DNA of 64,000 bases from JAGVDM01 sp964642315 (GCA_964642315.1 CAZXOG010000001.1:504604-568603), one strand, 5' to 3'. Numbered from the stretch's first letter, positions 1 to 7,531 are shown. Notes: generated by a model from the letters alone, not told the origin. Made by a program: numbers and translations.

Positions 1-130
1 GGATAAAGACCATTCAGGTCTTCCTTCGGTTCAACCCCGACAAGCTCTCCATGCCCGTTACACGGGTTGAACCATCAAGTGTTTCATCTAAGCCAAAAGG
101 TGAGGCTACTCACCCTCAGGATAAGAACTT
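1..130 (-). other. Structured intergenic sequence downstream of tRNA-Ile (possible ncRNA or processed trailer)
   Basis: No convincing coding region is seen. Read on the minus strand, directly downstream of the tRNA, the sequence contains three hairpins. The first pairs 99-104 with 109-114. The second is a long 10-bp inverted repeat (28-37 with 64-73) that competes with a small CCCGT/ACGGG hairpin at 54-66. The third pairs 6-11 with 17-22 and is followed by a short T-rich stretch on the minus strand, so it could be a terminator. The mutually exclusive stems are suggestive of a structured RNA, but I do not recognise a family and the left edge is cut by the window. Confidence 0.25.
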
Positions 131-207
131 TGGTGGGCGAGGGTGGGCTTGAACCACCGACCACGGGCTTATAAGTCCCGCGCTCTAACCAGCTGAGCTA
201 CTCGCCC
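131..207 (-). tRNA. tRNA-Ile (anticodon UAU)
   Basis: A full cloverleaf is visible: 7-bp acceptor stem (201-207 with 135-141), D-arm GCTC/GAGC, T-arm GGTGG/CCACC with loop TTCAAGC, discriminator A and an encoded CCA at 131-133. The anticodon loop reads CTTATAA, which places UAU at positions 34-36 with the universal U33. The anticodon stem has an A31/G39 mismatch. UAU would read the AUA isoleucine codon. Most bacteria instead use a CAU anticodon modified to lysidine by TilS, so this is an unusual isoacceptor. Confidence 0.85.
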
Positions 208-245
208 GAGATGTGAAGGAAGGGAACGAAGATGGAAGCTGCCTG

Positions 246-274
246 CCCGCCGAAGCCCGAAGAGCGAAGGCGGG
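246..274 (+). other. Hairpin in the divergent region between tRNA-Ile and the phosphatidyltransferase gene
   Basis: CCCGCC at 246-251 can pair with GGCGGG at 269-274. The stretch 208-389 separates the minus-strand tRNA from the plus-strand gene at 390 and must hold both promoters. A -10-like TACACT lies at 364-369, followed by a 20-nt pyrimidine-rich leader to the ATG at 390. Nothing else is recognisable in this stretch. Confidence 0.3.
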
Positions 275-389
275 AGCTACTCGCCCGCAACCAAGTATAC
301 AGGCACGGGAGCCGCAGGGTGATATTCGCCCGGAATCATCGTGCAGAGGCAGCGGAGCGAATGTACACTGCCGCCCATTTTTTCCGCAG

Positions 390-1079
390 ATGACCACGGA
401 AGACCCCAGCGAGAACGGCAATGCGTTCCTGGATACGCGCAATGCGATCGAATCCCGCGTGGGCGGCCTAGCCCGCCTGCTGCCGCACCCCAACCGCATC
501 TCCGGCCAGATCCGCCTGGCGCTCGCAGGGCTGGGGCTGCCGCTCCACATGGCAAGCAGCGTCGCGGGGACGGTGTGCTACTCCTTAAACCTCGTCTGCG
601 ACTGGCTGGATGGCATGTCCGCGCGTGTGAACAACCTCCGCACGAAGGAGGGGGAGAAGCTTGATCCGCTGGTGGATAAGGTGACGAACGCCGCGTACCT
701 CGCCTACCTCGCTGTGCGGATACAGGATGTTTCCTTCGCCGTCGCCGCCGCAGTGAACGTGATCGTGGATACCGTGTCGCAGCTGCAGCGCGGCGGCGTG
801 CGCGAGCAGTGCGCGGAGGCCGCGCAGGCGGTGCTGCACCCCACGGAGTGCACGCCGGCGGGCCCGGAGGAGGGGATCAACGCCGTAAAGGCGAACACCT
901 GGGGCAAGGTGAAGATGCTCCTCCAGAGCGCGGCGATCGTCGTCGGCATGCTCGCCGGCGACAATGCAACCGCGCAGAACGTGGGTGTGGGCCTGCTCGG
1001 CGCATCTGCAATCCTCGGCACCGTGGGCACGGTGAAGCGCATGCGCAAGAAGAAGCGTGCGGAAGGGAACGAGACGTGA
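390..1079 (+). CDS. CDP-alcohol phosphatidyltransferase family protein
   Basis: The 229-residue protein carries the complete family signature: D71-x2-D74-G75-x2-A78-R79-x8-G88-x3-D92-x3-D96. In this integral membrane family the motif binds divalent metal and the CDP-linked lipid for transfer to an alcohol such as glycerol-3-phosphate or inositol phosphate. Hydrophobic stretches flank the motif and two more lie near residues 170-220, followed by a very basic C-terminus (RMRKKKR). The substrate cannot be told from sequence; PgsA-like phosphatidylglycerophosphate synthesis is one option. I chose ATG 390 because the open frame upstream is low-complexity and crosses the hairpin region, and because a -10-like TACACT with a pyrimidine-rich leader precedes 390. 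It is convergent with rplI, 8 bp away. Confidence 0.8.
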   Translation: MTTEDPSENGNAFLDTRNAIESRVGGLARLLPHPNRISGQIRLALAGLGLPLHMASSVAGTVCYSLNLVCDWLDGMSARVNNLRTKEGEKLDPLVDKVTNAAYLAYLAVRIQDVSFAVAAAVNVIVDTVSQLQRGGVREQCAEAAQAVLHPTECTPAGPEEGINAVKANTWGKVKMLLQSAAIVVGMLAGDNATAQNVGVGLLGASAILGTVGTVKRMRKKKRAEGNET

Positions 1080-1087
1080 CGGTGGAT

Positions 1088-1534
1088 TTACTTCTCCGCC
1101 TTCACCGTGACCGAGATCGGCACAGTGATGCCCTTGAAGGCAACCGTCACCTCGAAGGTGCCGACGGACTTGATCGGATCGGCAATCGTGATGTCCTTCT
1201 CCGCGATGTGCACGTTGCACTTCTTCATGAGCTCCTCGGCGATGTGCTTCTCCGCGATGGCGGCGTAGAGCTTGCCGGTCTTCGTCACCTTGCGGGCAAA
1301 CGTGAGGGTCTTGCCCGCGGTGAGCTGCGCGGCGACCGCGGCAGACTGGCGCTCCGATTCCGCCTCCAGCGCGCGGCGCTTGATGTGCTCGGCAAAGCGG
1401 CGGCGCACGGTCGGGGTTGCGATGAGCGCCTTGGAGTGCGGCAGGAGGAAGTTCAGCGCATAGCCATCCCCCACGACGAGCAGGTCGTTTTTCTTGCCAA
1501 CGCCTTTGACATCCTGGAGGAGGAGGACTTCCAT
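1088..1534 (-). CDS. rplI: 50S ribosomal protein L9
   Basis: The 148-residue protein starts MEVLLLQDVKGVGKKND, the typical L9 N-terminal domain that binds 23S rRNA. A long charged connecting helix (residues 40-75) and a C-terminal alpha/beta domain ending near residue 148 follow. The length matches the family. The start is ATG 1534, which restores the canonical L9 N-terminus; the sequence in front of it is a C/T-rich tract with no Shine-Dalgarno. Some CPR lineages lack L9, so its presence is mildly informative about lineage. Confidence 0.95.
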   Translation of the reverse strand: MEVLLLQDVKGVGKKNDLLVVGDGYALNFLLPHSKALIATPTVRRRFAEHIKRRALEAESERQSAAVAAQLTAGKTLTFARKVTKTGKLYAAIAEKHIAEELMKKCNVHIAEKDITIADPIKSVGTFEVTVAFKGITVPISVTVKAEK

Positions 1535-1679
1535 GGGAGAGGAAGCGAGAGGAGAATTCCGAGCGCGAAGATGCACGCGGAAGTCATGGCCGCGGCATTC
1601 TAGGGATTGGTTTCAGTCCCGTCAAGAGCATTGTACGAAATGGCAAAATTCCAGCGAGGTTTGCCACTTTGGAGCAAAT

Positions 1680-3896
1680 CTATAAAAGCGTGAACAGCCA
1701 CGGGAAGAACGACCACCAGGACTTGCCAGGGGAGAAAACCCGGTGCTCGCGCGTGTACCAGTTGTGGAGTGTGAGGAACCGGTCGGAGTGGAGCGAGAGC
1801 TCCCCGAGCGTCACGCCATGGAGATTCTGGTGGTAGGCGAACGTGTAGAGCGGGGAGTAGAGGAACACCGCGGGCACGTCGTCGCGGATGACCTGCCGGA
1901 GCTCCGTGAGGGCGGCCGTGCGTTCATCCAGGTCGCCGGTCTTGCGGATGAGCTCCAGGAGCGAATCCGCCTTGAGCGACTTGTACTGCGAGAGGTTGTA
2001 CGCGTCGAGCAGGAGCTCGTTCCTGTTCTCCGTCTGCTTCTGCACGCCGGAGCTGTGCCAGTAGGGAAAACTGTCCAAGTTATCGAGGAGCGACTGCCCG
2101 AAGAGGAGGATGTCGTAGTCGCGGCGGAGGAGCTTCTCCTCGAACGCGGCGCGCGTTTCGGGAATGTCGATGCCGACGTGCACGCCGAGGGAGCGCCACT
2201 GCTCGGCGACCATGGCGGCGATCTTCGGGTACTGCGGCGGGCTCGAGCTCGTGAGGAGCCGGAGCGAGAGCTTTTCGCCCTTGCCGTTCACACGGATATC
2301 CGTGGGATCGGTTGGGAGCCTGCGGCGGAGCATGCCGTTCTCCAGGTAGAGATCCCCGACGGTGATGCGTTCGGCTTCGGGCAGTGTGCCCGCGCGCGAA
2401 GCGAGGAACTGGTTCAGGAGTTCCTGCTCGCGGGAGGCGGCGCGGTATTCCTTGGAATCGTTCGTGCGCCACAGGTAGAACGAATCGATGGTCTCCCCCT
2501 TGTCGTTCTGGAGCGTGATCTTGTTCACTCCAAGGTGCACCGCGCCGGAGCCCTGCGTGGGCAGTGCGCCGATCCATGCGCCGGAGAGCGTGGGGTGCTC
2601 GGTGATCGGCAGGTTGTTGAGCAAGCCGCCGGTAGAGCCGACTGCGGAGAGCGAACCAGTCACCGTGAGCACTGCGCCCGTATCCAGGTACGCAATGGGG
2701 CTCATCTGGAGCGGCCCCACATCGTTGGCATCGCGGATTTCCAGCAGCCGCTGGAGCCGCACCTTCTCCGGCAAGTGCCACTCGGAATTGAAGAGCGCCC
2801 CCTGCGCGGCGGTGGGATCGTACTGGTAGCGCCAGTCCGAAAGATCGAGCTCGAGGAGCGGAGTATCCACGATGACGGATTCCCCCAGGCTGTCCACGAT
2901 CGTCTGCTTGTTCGTGCCGAGCTGCAGCGCCAGGCGAAGCACCGGATCCTGGAGCATCGGCTTATCCAGGTTCAAGAAGAGCGCAACGTACTGCGGCAGC
3001 GTGTAGTTGACAGGCACGAACCGCCGCGGGACGAGCGGCTCGCCCTTCTCGCTCCGCGGCACGAGGCGGACGCCCTGCAGGTTGCGCAGGTCAGCGAGGA
3101 GCGTGGAGTAATCGGGAAAGATGCGGAAGACCACCCGTTCCAGGTGGTACGCGGGCTCAAGCGGCCGTGGGAAGCGCTCGAGCGTCACCTCGGTGCTGAG
3201 CTCCGTCTGCACGAGCCCCTTGAACGCGTACGGCCCAGCACCGACGGGGTGGAACCCGAAATCCAGCACCTGATCCATGCGCTCGACCGGCACGCCCTCG
3301 AAGGATCGCTTCGGCAGCAGGCCGATTGTCAGGTTGCTCGGGAAGAACCGGTACGGCTCCTCCAGCCGGAACCGGACGGTGCGGTCGTCGAGCTGCTCGA
3401 TCTCCACCCCGCGAAAATTCTGCCGGAGGAGACTATTGGGGAACTTGGGATCCTGGAGCGTCTGGAATGTGAAGAGCACATCCTCCACCGTGACGGGGTG
3501 TGGATTCTCCGGTGTGGCATCGTGCCAGGAGAGCCCCTCCTTGAGCGTGAGCGTGTAGATACGCCCGTCGGAGCTCACTTCCATGGTGGCAAGGTCGTCC
3601 TCGATTCCCTGCGTCGTGGGGTTGTACTTGAGGAGCCCCGCGAACACGAGCGAGACGATGTCGCGGTTCACGTCGTTCGTCACGGTGAACCACGGGTTGA
3701 GGGGGAGCAGTTCGCCGACGGATCCCTCGATGTACGTGCCGCCCGATGCGGGGACGACAGTCGTGTTCTGGAGCTTGAAGATCCGGAGCAGCGCCGTGAG
3801 CGATGCGAGGGATGCGACAATGAGCGCCACGACGACCCACTGCTGCCACGAGAGCGTGGGGAACCAGGGCCGACGGATCTCGCGCGGCAACGGCAA
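1680..3896 (-). CDS. ABC-transporter oligopeptide-binding protein (SBP family 5), membrane-anchored, orphan
   Basis: This 738-residue protein has an N-terminal membrane segment (about residues 20-42) and then the extracytoplasmic family-5 solute-binding fold. It shows the characteristic order of segments, including LNPWFTVTNDVNRDI, YTLTLKEGLSWHD, a 'DVLFTFQTL' helix and a second lobe with 'YDILLFGQSL'. Family members bind peptides or related solutes and hand them to an ABC permease. No permease or ATPase genes lie nearby. It is longer than typical family members (about 500-600), with an insertion around residues 380-470. The start is TTG 3896: a -10-like TATACT at 3906-3911 ends 9 nt upstream, which fits the leaderless pattern seen across the window. 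Confidence 0.85.
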   Translation of the reverse strand: MPLPREIRRPWFPTLSWQQWVVVALIVASLASLTALLRIFKLQNTTVVPASGGTYIEGSVGELLPLNPWFTVTNDVNRDIVSLVFAGLLKYNPTTQGIEDDLATMEVSSDGRIYTLTLKEGLSWHDATPENPHPVTVEDVLFTFQTLQDPKFPNSLLRQNFRGVEIEQLDDRTVRFRLEEPYRFFPSNLTIGLLPKRSFEGVPVERMDQVLDFGFHPVGAGPYAFKGLVQTELSTEVTLERFPRPLEPAYHLERVVFRIFPDYSTLLADLRNLQGVRLVPRSEKGEPLVPRRFVPVNYTLPQYVALFLNLDKPMLQDPVLRLALQLGTNKQTIVDSLGESVIVDTPLLELDLSDWRYQYDPTAAQGALFNSEWHLPEKVRLQRLLEIRDANDVGPLQMSPIAYLDTGAVLTVTGSLSAVGSTGGLLNNLPITEHPTLSGAWIGALPTQGSGAVHLGVNKITLQNDKGETIDSFYLWRTNDSKEYRAASREQELLNQFLASRAGTLPEAERITVGDLYLENGMLRRRLPTDPTDIRVNGKGEKLSLRLLTSSSPPQYPKIAAMVAEQWRSLGVHVGIDIPETRAAFEEKLLRRDYDILLFGQSLLDNLDSFPYWHSSGVQKQTENRNELLLDAYNLSQYKSLKADSLLELIRKTGDLDERTAALTELRQVIRDDVPAVFLYSPLYTFAYHQNLHGVTLGELSLHSDRFLTLHNWYTREHRVFSPGKSWWSFFPWLFTLL

Positions 3897-3955
3897 AGCG
3901 GGGGGAGTATAGCGGAGAACGCCTCACGGGGACACGCAGCCCGCAGAGCGGAACC

Positions 3956-4165
3956 TCACAGGTACCAGCGCAGAATGGAGAGCGAGAAGAATACCACGGA
4001 GAGCCAGATCGTCGCCTTGAAGACGAGTTTCTCCGCGCCGCGGCGCTGGATCTGGAAGGAGCCGCCCGACCCGCCGAACGTGCTCGAGAGCCCGGAGGCG
4101 CGCGTCTGCACGACGATGCAGAAAGCGAGTGCAGCGGAAATAAGGATGTGGAGAGTCGCTAACAT
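3956..4165 (-). CDS. secG: Preprotein translocase subunit SecG
   Basis: This small (69-residue) protein has two membrane segments (residues about 3-22 and 50-67) separated by a loop with the SecG-typical pattern GLSSTFGGSGG. SecG is the accessory subunit of the SecYEG channel. ATG 4165 is chosen because it is preceded by the best promoter in this part of the window: TTGTCA (4196-4201), 17-bp spacer, TATTCT (4173-4178), then 7 nt to the ATG. That implies transcription starts at or next to the start codon. It is divergent from tRNA-Val. Confidence 0.9.
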   Translation of the reverse strand: MLATLHILISAALAFCIVVQTRASGLSSTFGGSGGSFQIQRRGAEKLVFKATIWLSVVFFSLSILRWYL

Positions 4166-4172
4166 CGTACGG

Positions 4173-4201
4173 AGAATACGGAAATCTCCTGCCACTGACA
4201 A
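4173..4201 (-). promoter_or_regulatory. secG promoter (leaderless type)
   Basis: On the minus strand TTGTCA (4196-4201), a 17-bp spacer and TATTCT (4173-4178) form a near-consensus sigma-70 promoter whose expected start site falls on the secG ATG at 4165. Confidence 0.7.
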
Positions 4202-4229
4202 CGAATTCCTTGGTAGAATTCCGTGGAAC

Positions 4230-4307
4230 GGGTGGTTAGCTCAGCTGGTCTAGAGCGTCTGGTTTACACCCAGAAGGTCACAGGTTCGATCCCTGTACCA
4301 CCCACCA
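4230..4307 (+). tRNA. tRNA-Val (anticodon UAC)
   Basis: The cloverleaf is complete: acceptor GGGTGGT/ACCACCC, D-arm GCTC/GAGC, anticodon arm TCTGG-TTTACAC-CCAGA giving UAC, T-arm ACAGG/CCTGT with TTCGATC, discriminator A and an encoded CCA. A TAGAAT box at 4214-4219 lies 10 nt upstream and is the likely -10 element. Confidence 0.95.
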
Positions 4308-4314
4308 GAATCTC

Positions 4315-4341
4315 GGGATGGAAACCTACGGTTTCCCTCCC
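4315..4341. terminator. Hairpin terminator after tRNA-Val (half copy of the dispersed hairpin element)
   Basis: A 12-nt arm (4315-4326) pairs with 4330-4341 around a TAC loop, with one mismatch. The core GGAAACC-TAC-GGTTTCC is the same as in hairpin 2 of the dispersed elements at 6301, 21438 and 61103, but the first hairpin and spacer are missing here. Confidence 0.6.
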
Positions 4342-4396
4342 ACGCCCCCACCTTATCCCTTCGCCTCTCTCTTGAGATTTTGATTGCGAAGAATAC

Positions 4397-4424
4397 TTGA
4401 CATAATTGTAAAGTAACGTATACT
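4397..4424 (+). promoter_or_regulatory. Consensus promoter of the DUF11 surface protein
   Basis: TTGACA at 4397-4402 and TATACT at 4419-4424 are separated by 16 bp. Unlike many genes here, the start codon (4456) is 31 nt downstream, behind a pyrimidine-rich leader without a Shine-Dalgarno. Confidence 0.75.
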
Positions 4425-4455
4425 CACCGCCATTTTGTCTCTTTCTACCTCTTCG

Positions 4456-6267
4456 ATGCGTACTCTCAACGCACGCGTCCGTACCATCGGACTGCTCGGA
4501 CTCATCCTCTTCGGTATCGCCATCCTCCACGCGGTCTCCGCGCCGGAGAAAGGTGAGGAGGCCTCCGCCGCGTCCATCACGCCGGAGTGCAATGACGGCG
4601 TGGACAATGACCTCGACGGGGAGACGGATTTTCCGGATGACTTGAACTGCGACGAGAGGGACGACGAGTACGAGGGTCCGCTCGACACAGGCATCCACCT
4701 GACGCTCTCAGATGGGAAAGATCAGACGGAAGCCGGCGAGGACGTGACGTACGTCATCCAGCTCTCCAATACCCGGCCGGAAACGCTCACGACGGACGTG
4801 CGGTTCCTTATTCCGGAACTCGCGAACCTCGTCGCGGCGAGCGACGGCGGCGCGGTACACGGCGACTCCATCACCTGGTTCAACGTGACGGTGTTCCCGG
4901 GCGAGCCGCAGCGAATCACGGTGACCGCGCGCGTGGATCTCGACGCGGAGGAGGGCCAGTCGCTCGTGGCAGAAGTGCGGGCGGCGGGCGGCGCCAGGGC
5001 GACGGATACGACGCGTGTAGCCGAGGAGACGATTCCGGCCGACAACTGGACGCAGCTCTCCGTGACCGACGGCAAGGTGTACGCGCAGCCGGAAGATGTG
5101 CTGACGTACCGCATCCTCGTCACGAACCGCGAGCAGGTGAAACGGAAAATCACCCTCCGCGCGGAAGTCCCCTCGCAGCTCTCCCTGCACGAGGTGACGG
5201 GCCCGCACCGCAAACAGGCGCGCAAGATCGTGTGGGAAGATCTGGAATTCGGCCCCAAGGAAACGCGGGAGTTCTTCGTGACCGGCCACGTCGAGCGCGA
5301 CGTGCCGGCGTTCTTCCCGCTGCGGTTCCGCATTTCTTCCGGCAAGGATTCCGCTACGGATACCACCACGATCCGCGCGGAAGGCGAGGAGGGAACGGAC
5401 ACGCTGATGCTGAGCATCAATGACGGCCAGCAGGTCGCCGTGCCGGGCCAGACGCTCGAGTACGTCATCGTGCTGGAAAACCCCACCGACCAGCTCATCA
5501 CCAACCTCGACGTGAACGCGGGCCTGCCGCAGTACGCGGAGTTCGTGGATGCCGCCGAGGGCGGCCAGTGGACGGGGAGCAGCGCATTCTGGAAAGGCCT
5601 CACGGTAAGCCCGTTCGGCTCCCGCGAGCTGCACATGAGCCTCCGCGTCCGCAGTGACGCACCCGCAGGCACGGTGATCCGCGCCGGCGTCGTGACCATG
5701 GGACATGAGGCATTCGACGCGACCGCCGTCGGCCTCGCCCGCATCGGCGACGGCCGCCAGACCACCGCGCCGTCGCAGGCAAACACCCTGAGCAAGACAG
5801 CCGACCAGATGGAAGTGCAGCCGGGCGGCACGGTGGGATTCACCATCCGCCTGCGCAACACTTCGGGAGCAGCCTGGCGGAACGTGACGGTTGTGGATAA
5901 GTTCGACCACGCACTCCTTCGCGTCGTAGAGAGCGCCGATGGCGGGCAGATGAAGCCGAGCGGCGAGATCGTCTGGCAGATTCCCGAGCTCGCGCCCGGG
6001 CAGGTGTGGAGCACGCACTACGTCATGCAGCTCAACCCGCGCGCGTCGCACGGTCTCACGATCACGAACGCCGTCTCCGCCTCCGGCGAAGGTATGGAGG
6101 AGGTCTCCCTCACCGAACGCATCTACACCTCGAGCATCGGCGTCGTCACCCGCCTGCCGAAGTCCGGCGCGGCGCTCGACTGGATCTTCGTGCTCCTCAC
6201 CTCCGCCGCGGGAGCGGGGCAGGTGATGGCAATGCACCTCAAGCGCAAAGCGCTCCTCCTCGGCTAA
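4456..6267 (+). CDS. Secreted DUF11-repeat surface protein with LPxTG-like C-terminal signal
   Basis: The 603-residue protein has an N-terminal membrane/signal segment (residues 11-28). A Cys/Asp-rich motif starting at C45 follows (CNDGVDNDLDG and a second Cys 20 residues on). Then come about four DUF11-type beta-sandwich repeats, each with a 'VTYVIQLSN'-like strand and a conserved 'GG.........W' pattern. The C-terminus reads LPKSG, a hydrophobic stretch and a basic tail (HLKRKALLLG), the layout of a sortase sorting signal. No sortase gene is in the window. The CNDGVDND motif is the same as the repeat unit of the giant protein at 61485, linking the two as surface components. ATG 4456 fits the signal sequence and the promoter spacing. 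Confidence 0.8.
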   Translation: MRTLNARVRTIGLLGLILFGIAILHAVSAPEKGEEASAASITPECNDGVDNDLDGETDFPDDLNCDERDDEYEGPLDTGIHLTLSDGKDQTEAGEDVTYVIQLSNTRPETLTTDVRFLIPELANLVAASDGGAVHGDSITWFNVTVFPGEPQRITVTARVDLDAEEGQSLVAEVRAAGGARATDTTRVAEETIPADNWTQLSVTDGKVYAQPEDVLTYRILVTNREQVKRKITLRAEVPSQLSLHEVTGPHRKQARKIVWEDLEFGPKETREFFVTGHVERDVPAFFPLRFRISSGKDSATDTTTIRAEGEEGTDTLMLSINDGQQVAVPGQTLEYVIVLENPTDQLITNLDVNAGLPQYAEFVDAAEGGQWTGSSAFWKGLTVSPFGSRELHMSLRVRSDAPAGTVIRAGVVTMGHEAFDATAVGLARIGDGRQTTAPSQANTLSKTADQMEVQPGGTVGFTIRLRNTSGAAWRNVTVVDKFDHALLRVVESADGGQMKPSGEIVWQIPELAPGQVWSTHYVMQLNPRASHGLTITNAVSASGEGMEEVSLTERIYTSSIGVVTRLPKSGAALDWIFVLLTSAAGAGQVMAMHLKRKALLLG

Positions 6268-6300
6268 ACGAGAAGGCCAACGAGAAGAAGCCCATCGCGA

Positions 6301-6381
6301 AGCCGGGCTTTGCCCGGCTGGAGCGATACCTCGAAGGGAAGGAGAGCTCGCGAGAGGAAACCGACAAGGTTTCCTCTCGCG
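6301..6381. repeat. Dispersed two-hairpin element, copy A (bidirectional terminator)
   Basis: Hairpin 1 is an 8-bp stem with a TTT loop (6301-6319). A spacer reading GGAGCGATACC...GGGAAGGAGAGCTC follows. Hairpin 2 is a perfect 14-bp stem (6349-6362 with 6368-6381) around GACAA. It sits between the convergent ends of the DUF11 gene and the pilin-like gene. Other copies are at 21438, 26429 and 61103. Confidence 0.75.
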
Positions 6382-6388
6382 CAATGCG

Positions 6389-6706
6389 CTATTGCAGAGC
6401 GTTGAAGATCTCGCCCATGAGATCGATGATCGTCGAGAAGCTGATCTCGAACGGGATGCCGAGCAGGTTGGCCACGAACGACACGAGGAAGAACGCGATG
6501 AATGCCACGACGAGCCCGATGATGGAGAACCGGATCGTGTTCATGGCATTCTTGATCTTCTCTTCGTTGCCCGCAGAGAGGATGAACGAGATGCCGCCGA
6601 CGATGACGTACACGAGGGAGAGGATGGCCGCGATCACGAGCGCGAGGGCGACGAACGTTGCGACGATATCGATGACACTGCCGTTTTCGAGGAGCTCAGC
6701 GAGCAT
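6389..6706 (-). CDS. Small T4SS-pilin-like (TrbC/VirB2-type) membrane protein
   Basis: This 105-residue, very hydrophobic protein has membrane segments at about residues 12-33, 33-45 and 58-82, with a short charged cytoplasmic loop (GNEEKIKNAMN) between them. This arrangement is typical of the T4SS pilin-like families that are common in CPR genomes. Its role there is unproven; it need not be a pilin. It lies 15 bp after khpA on the same strand and may be cotranscribed. Its start is preceded by a pyrimidine tract and has no Shine-Dalgarno. Confidence 0.65.
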   Translation of the reverse strand: MLAELLENGSVIDIVATFVALALVIAAILSLVYVIVGGISFILSAGNEEKIKNAMNTIRFSIIGLVVAFIAFFLVSFVANLLGIPFEISFSTIIDLMGEIFNALQ

Positions 6707-6721
6707 GGAAAAGGGGGGAAA

Positions 6722-7012
6722 TTACGAGGCGGAACCGGAGGGTTCCAGGATCTTCAAATTCACGCGTTGCGCGCTTGCGCTGCCGATCACGCGCAGGAGC
6801 GTTCGGAGCGCCTTGATGGTCTGGCCCCCTTTGCCGATCACCTTGCCCATGTCCCGCTCGCTCACCTGCACGGTGAGGAGCACGCCCAACTCGTCGATCT
6901 TCGATTCGATCTGCAGCTGGTCTTTATCCTCCAGGAGTTCCCCAAGCACGTACCGCAGGAACCCGAGACCGGGGAGCTCGGCTTGCGCCGACGTCGAGGC
7001 GGAGTCTGTCAT
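6722..7012 (-). CDS. khpA: KH-domain RNA-binding protein KhpA
   Basis: The 96-residue protein has a single KH domain with the diagnostic GKVIGKGGQTIKAL loop at about residues 55-68. KhpA proteins bind RNA and are usually encoded after rpsP, as here (10 bp downstream). The ATG at 7012 is supported by family length. A TAAACT box at 7020-7025, whose first three bases are the rpsP stop codon, ends 7 nt before the start and could give an extra leaderless transcript. Confidence 0.9.
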   Translation of the reverse strand: MTDSASTSAQAELPGLGFLRYVLGELLEDKDQLQIESKIDELGVLLTVQVSERDMGKVIGKGGQTIKALRTLLRVIGSASAQRVNLKILEPSGSAS

Positions 7013-7022
7013 GCCGCACAGT

Positions 7023-7409
7023 TTAGGACGCTTGCGCGGCCTTGTCACCCTCACTCGGAGCAGCAGCCTCGGGAGCAGCCGGCGCTGCTGCGGCAGGGGC
7101 CGCAGCGAGCTCTTCCGGCGGAGCCTTCTTCGAGCGGCGCTTGGCGTAGCGCTGAATGAACGGGGCGAGGCCTTTTACCCCGGCACGCGTGAGCAGGCGG
7201 GCGAGCGTATCGCTCGGCTGCGCGCCCTTCGCCACCCAGGCGGAAACCTTCTCCGCATCAAATTCCAGCACCGCGGGATTGCGGGCCGGGAGGTAGTGAC
7301 CGAGGATCTCGAGGAACTTCCCCTTAGCGGAACGGCGCTTATCGGCGAGGACGATCCGGAATGACGGATCGTTCGTACGGCCAATGCGCTGGAGACGGAT
7401 AACGAGCAT
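7023..7409 (-). CDS. rpsP: 30S ribosomal protein S16
   Basis: The protein (128 residues) starts MLVIRLQRIGRTNDPSFRIV, classic S16, with the conserved 'ILGHYLPARNP' segment and an extended Ala/Pro/Glu-rich tail after residue 95 that ordinary S16 lacks. It opens an operon with khpA. A GC-rich hairpin lies in its leader (7431-7448) and the bases just before the ATG are pyrimidine-rich. Confidence 0.95.
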   Translation of the reverse strand: MLVIRLQRIGRTNDPSFRIVLADKRRSAKGKFLEILGHYLPARNPAVLEFDAEKVSAWVAKGAQPSDTLARLLTRAGVKGLAPFIQRYAKRRSKKAPPEELAAAPAAAAPAAPEAAAPSEGDKAAQAS

Positions 7410-7430
7410 GCGGATGAAGGGGAAGGATCA

Positions 7431-7448
7431 GCGGCGGGAGACCGCCGC
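7431..7448 (-). promoter_or_regulatory. Leader hairpin upstream of rpsP
   Basis: GCGGCGG (7431-7437) pairs with CCGCCGC (7442-7448) around a GAGA/TCTC loop, 21 nt before the rpsP start. It could serve ribosomal-protein feedback or simply be a stable 5' UTR structure; only the pairing is seen. Confidence 0.35.
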
Positions 7449-7509
7449 AATCCGCAAGGGAGCAGTACTCCCCGTTGCGAACGGGCGTACGGTACTGAAT
7501 GCGCCGCCA

Positions 7510-7529
7510 TCCCGCAAGCAAAAGCGGGA
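7510..7529 (-). terminator. Hairpin at the end of the GT4 gene
   Basis: TCCCGC (7510-7515) pairs with GCGGGA (7524-7529) right after the glycosyltransferase stop codon. A T-run is lacking, so termination is an inference from position. Confidence 0.4.
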
Positions 7530-7531
7530 GT

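Noticed and set aside
1..130. Resemblance of the minus strand (CUUAGAUGAA and the UUAUCC end) to RNase P RNA
   Set aside because: A tRNA occupies the place where the 5' part of RNase P RNA would have to be, and other conserved blocks are missing.
1743..4253. Very long open frame (over 800 codons) on the plus strand opposite the peptide-binding protein
   Set aside because: It is the antisense shadow of a clear family-5 binding protein in GC-rich DNA. Its translation is Arg/Glu-rich low complexity with no domain.
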